Assembly: GCA_008973525.1 (NCBI GenBank)
Contig: WACJ01000039.1
Coordinates: forward strand, 1,426,001 to 1,490,000
DNA from: Stenopsyche tienmushanensis
Lineage: Eukaryota; Arthropoda; Insecta; Trichoptera; Stenopsychidae
Direction: 5' to 3'
Length of the DNA stretch: 64,000 bases
Shown here in pieces: positions 12,626 through 22,521 of the stretch (positions within the stretch are counted from its first letter, which is position 1; each line of letters begins with the position of its first letter). Position numbers and translations under genes: made by a program. The notes beneath the pieces were generated by a model that saw nothing but the letters and a program-made list of their open reading frames with translations, did no database searches and was not told where the DNA came from.

Positions 12626-12990
12626 AGGCCAGACGAGGCTGTACGAGCTGCCAAGACGAACAGCACCGTGGTCGACTAAATGTGGTAACCACCCCAGAAA
12701 TGGTGAAGAAAACCCACAAAATAGTTTTGGATGATCTTCGACTGTAAATATGGTGAACCTTTCAAAAATGCTGTATATAGCATATTGACTGAAAATTTGG
12801 CCACGAAAAAACTGTGCGCAAAATGGGTGCCGTGTTTGCTCACAATGGAACAAAAACAGCGTCATGATGATGTTTCAATAGAGTGTTTGGCATCAATTCA
12901 GGATGAAACATGGGAAATTTCACATATGAGATAAAAGAACATGGGAACAGCTAATTATTGGTCCCACAATTCAGAACCATGTCAACCCGC
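12620..12990 (+). pseudogene. mariner transposase remnant
   Basis: The plus strand reads, with frameshifts and stops, as mariner: a degraded regulatory region near 12630-12740, then ENLATKKLCAKWVPCLLT and MEQKQRHDDVSIECL, corresponding to the LCAKWVPRLLT segment of mariner transposases. The sequence differs from the mariner at 8539-8860, so at least two lineages are present. Not functional. Confidence 0.75.
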
Positions 12991-13108
12991 TCAACAAAAG
13001 TGCACAACAAAGTGCAAAACTTGAATTAAGAGCCTGCCCCCTCAAGGTACGCATTTATCTCCGAAAGTGCCGCGAAAAGCCCTAAAAGAGGATGGAGTGT
13101 CCAATCGG

Positions 13109-13356
13109 CAGTGGTGTAGTGGGGCGGGGGCGCGTGGGGTCGGCGCTCCCACACTTTTTTCTAAACGATTTGGAAATTTTGCATAATATATATTGTAATT
13201 TTTTAAAATTTATTTTAACTTAAATTGGTTAAATTGAAAAACGTTTGGTTGGAAACTTGGTGCGAAAATTGTATCACTGCTGGTAGGGGAGGGGGTACTG
13301 AAATATTATAATTAATCAGCGCTCCCAGACTTTTTTTATTTAGCACTACATCACTG
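13109..13356. mobile_element. hAT-type MITE with perfect 8-bp target duplication
   Basis: Ends CAGTGGTGTAGTG and CACTACATCACTG form 13-bp inverted repeats with one mismatch, beginning with the CAG typical of hAT elements. CCAATCGG is directly repeated at 13101-13108 and 13357-13364, a perfect 8-bp duplication. The 248-bp interior is non-coding, with GCGCTCCCA-type subterminal repeats at both ends. Confidence 0.88.
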
Positions 13357-13364
13357 CCAATCGG

Positions 13365-14080
13365 TCCGCTTTTCGGACCGCTGATATGATGAATGAACAC
13401 CTCACGATTAGATGCCATACCCGAATATGTCTATAGAACGGTTACGAACTCTCATTACAAAACGAAGTTGTCCGAAAAAGACTGATCGAGTGAGTTTAAA
13501 TTTTACAATTGGTCTAAAATATCATTATCTTTATTTTATTGCGGGCTCATTTTGGCTGGGTCGGTTAAATTAAGCAATTGCAATTTAAGCAATGATGTAG
13601 AAAAGAGAAATTATTAGACAACTTAGTGTATATTATAAAAATGGTCAGATTTAATCAGTGTTGATTCATGTAAAGTTGAATGATCAAGTAAAATTAAAAC
13701 CATGTGCAACTCTCGACTGGTATTCTGCATTTTGCATCCCAAGCCTAGTTGCGCCCATGGAAGGTGCCTGCTTTGCCACCCCTTTGTTACGGCCCTGGTC
13801 AATATCATCATTTATTATTTATACGTACACATGAAAATGATATAAAGGAAATAAAATATGTGAATAATGCGAAACCTATGCTTGTCGTCTGATATACAAA
13901 ATCTTTAATTGGAGGTCGAACTTTTGATAAACGCAGTCTAATTTCATCATAAATTGAAAGAAGACAATACCTATTTGCTCTCAATACTTGTTGAATAAGA
14001 AAAAACATGCTCATGTAAAAAGTGTAAAATTGCAGCAATATATTAATCGCTTTCCTATGATTCCCCACTGGACGAATGGA
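13365..14080. other. Intergenic DNA with possible transposon ends
   Basis: No gene. A segment at 13740-13797 read on the minus strand begins CAGGGCCGTAAC, which looks like a hAT-type end, but no partner end was found. Confidence 0.35.
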
Positions 14081-14084
14081 TGGG

Positions 14085-14298
14085 AATAGACACATTGGCT
14101 GCAGGAAGGGCGACCTCCCGCACTCTCCCGACTCCCGCCTCCTGCGCGTCACTACCCAACAGGCAAGGGTGCACACGCAAAAAGCAATCGATTGTTATGC
14201 AGGTGCAATGTCTCCGCAGGGCTACAAGAGATGGCGCTGTTAAAATAACATATTGCACCTGAAGAGAGATGGAAGATGTCGGTGTTAACAGCTCTATT
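14085..14298 (-). repeat. Dispersed repeat V, copy 1 (LTR-like)
   Basis: About 215 bp reappears in inverted orientation at 55778-56000. Read on the minus strand, both copies show TGTTAACA, then ACATCTTCCAT and a 60-bp segment bounded by inverted CAGGTGCAATRT / ACATTGCACCTG (14202-14262), then GTAGTGACGCGCAGGAGG. The TGTTAACA start, and an AATAAA beyond the body in copy 2, would suit a solo LTR, but no target duplication was identified. Confidence 0.6.
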
Positions 14299-15396
14299 AC
14301 TTGGGGATGGTAAATCGCCCACGCTACAATATGGTATTTTACTTTAACCAAGACTTACCCAGGGATGAGCCAGTAAATCTCATCTTGATGTACAAACAGA
14401 ATACACCCTACAAAGTTTCAAATTGCCAAATTATAAGAAATAACAGAAGATTCAGATTATGCATCTCATCCAGTCATATATTTGTGCTGAAATACTTTTC
14501 CTAGGTAAGTTACAATAAGACATTTTAAGAATTTGCTGTTAATCTTCTTCACCATTCTACAACATTTTTTTCAAGTTTAATAATCTCAAAGCAGTTGAAC
14601 TAAATTTTAATATTTGAAGTCTTAGCAGAATCAGCTAATTGCTGATTGATTCTTGCAATACATCTTTTAACTCAAACGCTCTTTTTATAAGGTATCCCCT
14701 ACTCGATCATGGATTTGTGTATATTTCAAATGATTCACATCGTTTTGTCAATATTTTCATCATTTTTGCAGCATTATCGAAAACTTTCTTAAATTATTTT
14801 CTAAGAGATTTATAAATTAGCACCTATCTGTGAATAAGGCAGTGCATTGAGATAACCTCAGGATTTTCTTGTTTTGTTTATCTTACATAAGAGAAACCCG
14901 GTTGAGAAACTTGTTATTATACAGTGCATTACGTTTGGCCATTAGCTTAACGAAAGTGTTTGATTTAGTGTAGTGCTTTTGAAATACAGAAAACTATGTT
15001 TATTTTAAAATTAGCAAAGCAAAACATCGTCTTAACATCCTCTCAAAATCGAGAGCAATAGTGCAAAATTATACACATTAACATTTTCTGGCCGCTATGT
15101 TTTGCATAAAATGTCGCCTGAAGTCCGTGCGAGTTTCCAAGAATTTACTGAATACTACTTCTTTGCAAAAACTCTTAAACTAGCAGACAGATTGAAACGA
15201 TTTTTTTTGTGTTTTTACATTTTTTTACTGAAACAACAATTGAAAAAATAAAAAATAAACATTTTTAATAGTACGGGAAATGCACCCATTTCTACAAAGC
15301 TATTTTTTTTCAGTCAGTGTTTATACAATGTAAATCAGGAAAGTTACAGTCTACCAAGCTTTCAACGTTGCGGACGTTAATAATATTTTTTTAAAT
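14299..15396. other. AT-rich intergenic DNA
   Basis: No exon or recognisable repeat supported on either strand. Confidence 0.45.
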
Positions 15397-15675
15397 CTGA
15401 ATAATTGTACATACTGGCATTAAATTTAAATCCACAAATTTGCTATTTTGTCTACAAGTAGTTTTCGTTAATTATTGTTAAATAAACATCGTTAACTTTC
15501 GATACAAGGACGCTAGGACTTGGGTAGACGTGGCTAAATTTGTAGCGCGGGAATTTGATTGAAGTATTGCAACTTTCAAAGCATTGTAATAAGCACATAT
15601 AATATTTATTATAAGCAGCTACAACATAGTTTCAGTCTTGTAGGTAAAATACATTTATATAATAATTATTTACAG
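15397..15675 (+). repeat. PDSS2 downstream duplicated block, unit A
   Basis: About 280 bp aligns collinearly with 26700-26965, downstream of PDSS2-B. Landmarks include ATACTGGCATTAAATT, TTTTGTCTACAAGTA, TGTTAAATAAACATC, TAGACGTGGCTAAA and TTTATTATAAGCA. It shows that the tandem duplication carried gene flanks and was not a retrocopy event. Confidence 0.8.
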
Positions 15676-16660
15676 CTCTCAACAATTGGTTTAAATGTAC
15701 TGTAAGCAATTGAGAATAAAATCAACACAGCCGACGACCAGATGAAAAAAAAGTTCATAATACGAACGGATGTCTGTTTGCTTCATCTGCATGGACTTCA
15801 TACCCAAACCCACTAATAATTATATTATTTTATAACTAGTTAATGTGATATTTAACAGAATCGACCTCAATAAATAGGAAGAAGTTGTCAAATAAAAGAA
15901 GAAAACTAAAATTCTTCATAATGATGGTAGCATATCAGTAAGCCCTACTAGTATACTTTGTATCTGGCGCGGAAAGACAAAAGGGTCGTCACTTGTTTGA
16001 TCACTTAATAGCTCATGTACAAAGGATTTTCCTATATGTAGTAGAAGCTATTGTCAAAAAAACCAATATCATCATTAGCTACATAAAATATATGAATAGC
16101 ATCCATCATGCGAATCAACGCGCCTTGACATGTTTCTTGGGGAAATCTTTAAAATTACGGTGTAAGCAATTTTTTTAAGATAAGAAATATATTCAATCAA
16201 TCCGTATATTCTTTATCAACTAGAGAAAAAAAGACAAAAAAAACGGATTCAAAAACGACCACTTAATCATTTGCTGTATGTCAACCTCTGGTAGAATAAT
16301 TGAGAGAAGACTTTCGCCGAGCTCGACCTTCAGTTCAAATGAAACCCGTTTAAATGGAAAGCTGCATGAGATTGCAACAGGAATTAAAAAGGATTGCAAG
16401 GCTGAAAGTAACACGAAGCAATTGGGATAGATGCATCTATCTTAACATCGAATGCGGGGGTAAAATGTATGTAATTGAGTCTCTTATATTCTTACAAAAG
16501 GAGTTCTATATTATTTAGAACATTTTTGGCATTACTAATAATGAGTATGAAAAAAGGGAAATTTGATTCAATCCCTAGTTTTACATTTTCAGTCCTAAAT
16601 TCATTTGCCAGTTGATACATAAAATATTTTCTGGATATCTTTTCAGCTGTTGTTTTCTTA
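15676..16660. other. Intergenic DNA within the PDSS2 array
   Basis: AT-rich; no exon, transposase similarity or paired repeat ends supported. Confidence 0.45.
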
Positions 16661-16662
16661 TA

Positions 16663-17196
16663 CGCTAGACCCACGGTAATCCGACAAATGTTGTGCAAGA
16701 CGGTGTTGGATTGTCCAATTTGTCGGACTACAGAGTACTGCCCTCGACCCTTTTTAGTCCGGATTTTTTGGAAATGAGTACATGTAATCCGAAAAAATAT
16801 GAAAATGGTGAGATATATATTTATAATACAAGGTTTAATATTATAGAATTAATGTCATAAACACAATGACCATAGCAGCTATAAAAAATAAAAAGCTGTT
16901 ACTTGCATAACACTAAAACAACTTTGCTTTCATGGCCAATATGGGACAAGAAATAAATGTATACCTTTTGCTGGTCCACAATCAGTGGCGGAGATGAAAT
17001 TTTGAATGTTCTCGCGTTTCTTTTTTGTATCATAAATGGTGGATCATCCAACGCCATACTCCCTTTGCCAACTTATAAAAAGATGAATTACGATTTAGGC
17101 GAAGGTTTACCGTACACATGTACTATACTTGTATTGAGATGTCGGATTACAGGGGGCACCGGATTAAACTGGGGCCGGATTACCGTGGGTCTGCTT
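16663..17196 (-). mobile_element. pogo/Tigger-like element remnant, copy 1
   Basis: The left end CGCTAGACCCACGGTAATCC and right end GGATTACCGTGGGTCTGCTT form inverted repeats next to TA on both sides, the pogo/Tc1 target. The interior shares blocks with copies near 48.6 and 56.6 kb, including a stretch that reads on the minus strand as the start of a jerky/Tigger-type transposase. Internally deleted and non-coding. Confidence 0.75.
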
Positions 17197-17814
17197 TATA
17201 AGATCTAAGCATTTAGCCAGCTTAATTTAAAATGTTGAATGATACTTCATGTAGCCATCTTCCTGATTCTGATTTAATGCTGTATGTTTCGCCATTTAAT
17301 CTGCAATATCGTTGCTTAACTTAGTCTTTAGATATTAAATAATGTAAAAACAAGGTTTAGTATCGTTCTTTGTGTTTGGTAATTTTCTTCTATTTACATG
17401 TAACATATAGTGCCAACTAGTGCTCTTCTTTTTAATAGTAATTTAAATGCCATATTTATCTGTTAGAATAACCCTTCTACAATATTCTTAGTTTGAAGAA
17501 AATTTTGAGCAAATCTGAATCTGGCTTTAGATGGAAAGAGTTTGGAGCTATTCTAACTATTTTGAATAAATGTATCCTAAACATGATATTAAAGCATTTT
17601 TTTTTTTAATGAAAAGCATCAGTCATTTTGAGTAGTATTTGATGAGGGCCAACAATGTTTTCGTCTTCCAGAAGCTCATTTTCTTCCATTTATTTTTTTA
17701 TAGTTTTAACTTTCCTTGGAATACCGTAGAAGAAATCAAATACCGACAAGAAGTTAAGACCAACCTCATTCTACTTCTTCTTCACTAAAAGAAACCATTG
17801 CAACCGGTACTCTG

Positions 17815-18010
17815 ATGCATATTGCAATAGAAAATTGCATTTAAGTATACACCGTCCAATTGAATTGTGCAACATATTCAGCAATGAAAATATGAAAATT
17901 GATCTTTTTGCAAAATATGCTTTTTAAAACATACTTTCCATTTCTCTCATTCGATTGATTCGCTCGAATAAATAAAGTTGAAATCTCGCCATATTTATTT
18001 TCGCGCAAGG
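17815..18010 (+). repeat. Segmental repeat X, left part, copy 1
   Basis: Shared with 58210-58530: a CATATTGCAATAGAAAATTG block and a TTTTGCAAAATATG...AACA(T/C)(A/G)CTTTCC block in the same order and strand. With the right part at 19660-21800 it forms a long diverged unit upstream of PDSS2-B. Confidence 0.55.
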
Positions 18011-19659
18011 AACGATTATTGATCTTTATTTAATTGAATTGCTACTTTCTAAACGTTTTATCTATTTGGCATTTATGCATGTTTTATTTATCTCATCATC
18101 ATTAGTTCATCTTTGAAAGAACCTCCTCAATCAATGATGAAAATAAGAGATATGCAACCCAATATATGCATTTGCTGCATCACACGCCGATGAAGACGTT
18201 CAATGACCGACTTTTTTTAAAATGATGAACCGTTGCTGGTCCACTTTGTTGAAAAGTACGACTGCATCATTATCTATTTATTTTTTCGGAATAACAATAC
18301 AATAGGGCAGCTTTTCTGTTGAATATATAAATATTTAAGAGTAATATTGATTATAAGATTGACTATTCATCGTTTTGGCAACAAGACAAAATATGGTGTC
18401 AAATCGTTCAAGAATCATTTCAGCTTTGTAGATCAGCAAATTTACCAATATTTTTGGAATTGCAAAGAAGGAAAGAAATGCATCTGAAATTTATTTTTAA
18501 ATGCATTCTATTGATGTGCTGTAAAAGTGTTATACGCAGAACATAAAATTAGTAAAAATGGCCATATTTTCTGATTTCCGATTTCTTTCCGCAATGGAAC
18601 TGTGTCAAATTAATAATCAAATAGAGGATGTATTATTATTTGATTCAAAGTGTTTTTTTTTTTTGTATTAAAAACGACATTTTTTGTTTCTGAGCGTCAA
18701 GAAGTGTTTTAAGAACACCTACTTTTAAATTTGTAATGGACACTGATATTTTGCACAAACTTTTGTAAGCTCTTAACCTTTACAATTTCATGATAACGAG
18801 TATACAGTTAGCTAATAAGAGCTCGGTTTCAAAACCTACATAGTTTAAATGTTTCACATAATGGCTGGTTAACATTTTGAATCTACATTTATATCGTTTT
18901 CCTTAAATATAATTGGATGCTTATGAAACATTATCTGGGCTAGATTATAATAGTTATTATTTTAATTCCTTAAACCCGTATCGTTATAAGGATGCCATTA
19001 TGCATATGTGTAAATATTTTAGTCGTGTAAAATATATGTAAATGTCATCCGTCATTAAAGTATAGCAAATTATATTGATTTTTTTACAAATACGTTGTAG
19101 AATGCGTTCAAATAAACAAACAAAATATATTTTTCATATGAAATTTATTCTTTATGCATTCTGACATACTTCTGATGTATCCTCATTATTGTGTAACTTC
19201 TTTTTGATTCCATGAAAACTGCAAAATCTCATTCCAAAAATTCAACATAAAAACGATTTCTAGTTCTTGCATCGTATCCGTAATATAATTTTCTCTTCTA
19301 GTATTTCCGTTTTGTGACTCGTCTTCGGTTATGTATTCTAATGCTTTTAAAATATCAAAGAAAGGTTCCAAAAGTCGCTTTTATTATCATGATATTTTAG
19401 GACACTTTCGTTTTTAATGCGACCTTTGATAATTTTCAATCGATTGATTGAAGCTGAAAAAAGGTATAGAGTAACCGTATAAAAGAAAGCAGTTAACAGG
19501 ACTTTGCCCAAACAAATTCAGTGAGAGTTACACATGCCACATAAGTAGCGAACTACATAGTTTGTTTCTAAAAAAAATTACTGCATCTAGACGTTTTACT
19601 AGTATTGTCATAAAATTGACCCCTACATTTTGAAAAAAAATTCCGTGTATAACGCAGCG
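18011..19659. other. AT-rich DNA between parts of repeat X
   Basis: No exon. A weak collinear match to 59.9-60.06 kb (a GAATCTACATTTATAT-type block near 18880) suggests the whole stretch is a decayed version of the 58-60.5 kb region. Confidence 0.4.
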
Positions 19660-19809
19660 TCGAATTTATGTTATTTGATTTATATCATTTTACACGGTTG
19701 TTAAAAAAATGAATATTTCCAAAGTAGATATGATGCTCCGAAGCGACCATAAAACTTTCTCTATTTATTTTTAATTGAGGTTTGTTCATTTGTGCTGGAT
19801 GTTCTATAG

Positions 19810-21594
19810 CAAGGGTGTCAAACTCGCGGCCCTCGAGCCGCATGCGGTCCACGACGAATTATTTTTGTGGTCCAGCCAACAAAAAAAAAATACAAGAATG
19901 CCCAATAAAAGCCTTGTGAAGCCTTTTCAAGCGATCTCTTTTTCTTGAAATACGGTTGCATAAAGGATTACTGATTTGGCAGTTGGATTTTTTTGAATTT
20001 AAGTGATCAGATCAAAGCGAAATCGTCTAGTTTCGAAGGATTTTCCATTGGCTCGTGCTTTTGATACGGATTTAAACATTTTTGAGTAATTATTGAAACT
20101 ACTACCGATGCGCGATATACATTCGGTAAAAATGAAATCTGCTCCTATCAAAATACTGGAAAAAATTAAAGAAAAAATAAAATGATGACGGATCCAATAT
20201 TTATCATACGCATTGTATTTTATTAGGGGTACCTGTAACGTGGAATGAAATCCTGAGAAAGTTGCAAACCTATCAGATTCGGACTTCTGCAAAGGAGTTT
20301 TTATACATGGATGATGACGCCGCTCTCGACCTCCCGTGAGGTGTCATCACATCAGCGGCGACTTTTCAAAAAGAAAGCCGGCGGTGATCAAATCAAGCAT
20401 CAAGATCAAATTAAGCTTAATTGTTACAACAAAAGACGACCAAAACAAACGACGGGATTTTGCTACGCAATAGAAGATATTACGTCGAGAAGAAGGAGTA
20501 CGAGTACGAAAGAGTCGTCGAGGAGACCGACGGAGGAAGATCTCCGTGGGGTGGGAGGGTCTCTCTCTTTGCTTCTGGATCTCGATGGGGAAGAATCTTT
20601 GAGATGACGACTAATTTAGAGTTCAAGAAACGCTTCGAAAAACCATCTACCCTTGAGTGGACCATCACCAGCTTGCTCTTTATCACGCACGCTCGCTTGC
20701 TTGTCACTGGTTTCTACTGTGAATTAATTGAATAAATATATTGTGCCGATTGTTCGACATTTTATTGATCACCTGCAGCGCCTGCCTCATTTGCGTTCCG
20801 TCGTTCGATTCGAGGGTTGGGATCATTCTTACGGATTTGAATAGTGAGCTAATTTAAAATCATCAAAATTTTAGATGCTATATTTGCTTGTCCGCCACTT
20901 ATCGTCATACAAATCCACTTATCTGTCAGGACCGCAGCAGCGTGTATAAAGGTTGCATTTAAATAAATAAACACTGTCGAAAGCACACAATATTAGGTAA
21001 TTTCTTCAAGTAAACATAAACAATACACTTGAAATCGATTCATTTTATCATTATATCATCGTACGATGTACGCAAGATACTCTCTCCGTCTCTGTTTGTC
21101 TCCGAGTTCAACGTGGTAGAATGCTCTTTCTGAATTGCTGGAATTCGCTCTCAAATTCAAATATAAGCTATTTCTTTGGGGATTTAACGCATTGCATCGT
21201 ATAAAAAATACGCAGGATAAATTTAAAGAATTGGAACTGAATTTAAAACAAGATTTGCGAATTTCAATTCTTTACAATTTTTTTTTCTTTATTTTCTTCG
21301 ATCAATAAATGTAGAATTAGTACCTAATCATAGCGAGTCAAATTTGAAGGCAAAGTTTATTGAAGTTGGCGTGCTTGATTTTAGTCTCCTGTCTGATCTA
21401 GAATCTCTGCCAGGAATCTTTCTGGAGTAGGAAATAGAAGAAAAGATATACCAAGTTTTAGGAAGAAAACGTTAAAATTTCTTTGTTTTAATTTTTTTTT
21501 GTACGTTTCGGAATAAATTTATTTTTATTGCGGCCCATCTAAACTTAAATATTTTTGTTTTGGCCCATGTTAGCCTTTGAGTTTGACATCCATG
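19810..21594. mobile_element. 1.8-kb non-autonomous hAT-like element
   Basis: Ends CAAGGGTGTCAAACTC and GAGTTTGACATCCATG form 16-bp inverted repeats (14 matches), with typical CGGCCC/GGGCC subterminal sequence. The flanks TTCTATAG (19802-19809) and TCCTACAA (21595-21602) are a diverged 8-bp target duplication. Uninterrupted relatives of the insertion site at 60188 and 30952 serve as empty sites. The interior has no recognisable transposase. Confidence 0.83.
20342..20760 (+). repeat. Possible solo LTR inside the hAT-like element
   Basis: A GC-richer 419-bp stretch starts TGTCATCACATCAGCGG and ends GTTCGACA, giving short TGTC/GACA ends, with AATAAA about 28 bp before the end. No matching target duplication was seen, so it may instead be cargo of the surrounding element. 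Overlapping open frames here resemble nothing known. Confidence 0.3.
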
Positions 21595-22239
21595 TCCTAC
21601 AACAGTTTGTCTTAGCGCAACATGAATTTTCCGAGGAGCTTGCGGGAAATATGTCTATCTCCTTCTGGCACAGGCTTCCAGATTAAAAATCCGGAAAAGA
21701 GATATTGTTTTCTCGCTCTTTCCTACGCAAAACTTAGTGCTCCATATTCAAAGGCAGCCGGGTGGAAAGATGATTGTTTAAATTATTTCGTTGCCTTGGA
21801 TAGACATCACGTAAAAAACGTGACATAATCAAATAGGATTATGCATTTGGCATATATAACAATACGTTTATGAATTGATAATATTTGGTCGTTTCATTAT
21901 CGAAATGCTGTTATGTTAACATAACCTCGCAATTTTTCAAGGCAGACTCGCTTTCGAAATGTCAGATATAAACATCGTAATTTCATTCAATTTTCTGCAC
22001 GATTCTATTTGTACGCGCATTTATTTACTTGTGTATTATATGATATAATCATATTTTCAAGGATTTTTATCAAACAAATATAATTTTAAATTATTTAAAA
22101 TCGATGCAAAAAATTTGAATGTATTGAATAAAAATTAATAAAACTGGAATTGATTTTAAAATATGGTCTAATTTTTTTAAAAATAATTTTGATGGAATTC
22201 AATTCGATTGTTAAAAATGGAATAATTAATCATGCTTGA

Positions 22240-22521
22240 TTTTATTCGCAGTTCATGGTCGCATAGTGCACGCTGTCGGTCGGTGCGCTATGTTTTCTTA
22301 TTCAAACATGACAGCCGCTGTCATTGCGTCCTGCGCGCAGATCGCCTATTCGTTTTTTTTGTATCGCCCCAGAAGCGGTTACGTATTCTTCGCGGTCACT
22401 TAAAAATCGTGTGAAGGTTACGAAATCACCTCGTGCTCTCTACTAAACTTAAAAGTGGGTTATTTGCCTTAAAAAACTTTCACGGTCGACTTTCCCACCG
22501 CGACTAAAGTCAGTTGCTGCG
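22240..22521 (+). promoter_or_regulatory. PDSS2-B promoter-proximal / 5' UTR block
   Basis: Aligns with the blocks before copies A and C. It contains the perfect palindrome at 22309-22323 and CGCCCCAGAAGCGGTTACGT at 22365-22384, in the same order and spacing as the other copies. Confidence 0.55.
22309..22323. promoter_or_regulatory. Conserved palindrome upstream of PDSS2-B
   Basis: TGACAGCCGCTGTCA, a perfect 7+1+7 palindrome 213 bp before the start codon, matching copies A and C. Confidence 0.5.

Larger units (their letters stand above)
19660..21800 (+). repeat. Segmental repeat X, right part, copy 1 (split)
   Basis: Sequence 19660-19809 plus 21595-21800 aligns with 60080-60370 and 30940-31110. 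Shared blocks are CTATTTATTTTTAATTGAG, TGCTGGATGTTCTATAG, TTTTCC, GCGGGAAAT(A/G)TGTC, CTTTCTGGC and CTCGCTCTTTC. The copy is interrupted by the hAT-like element at 19810-21594. A non-coding origin is likely. Confidence 0.7.

Noticed and set aside
13740..13797. A complete hAT element ending CAGGGCCGTAAC
   Set aside because: Only one end was visible; no inverted partner or target duplication.
20311..20735. Overlapping basic, Ser/Arg-rich frames of about 100 codons
   Set aside because: Both frames resemble composition artefacts of a GA-rich stretch inside a transposon; no family match.
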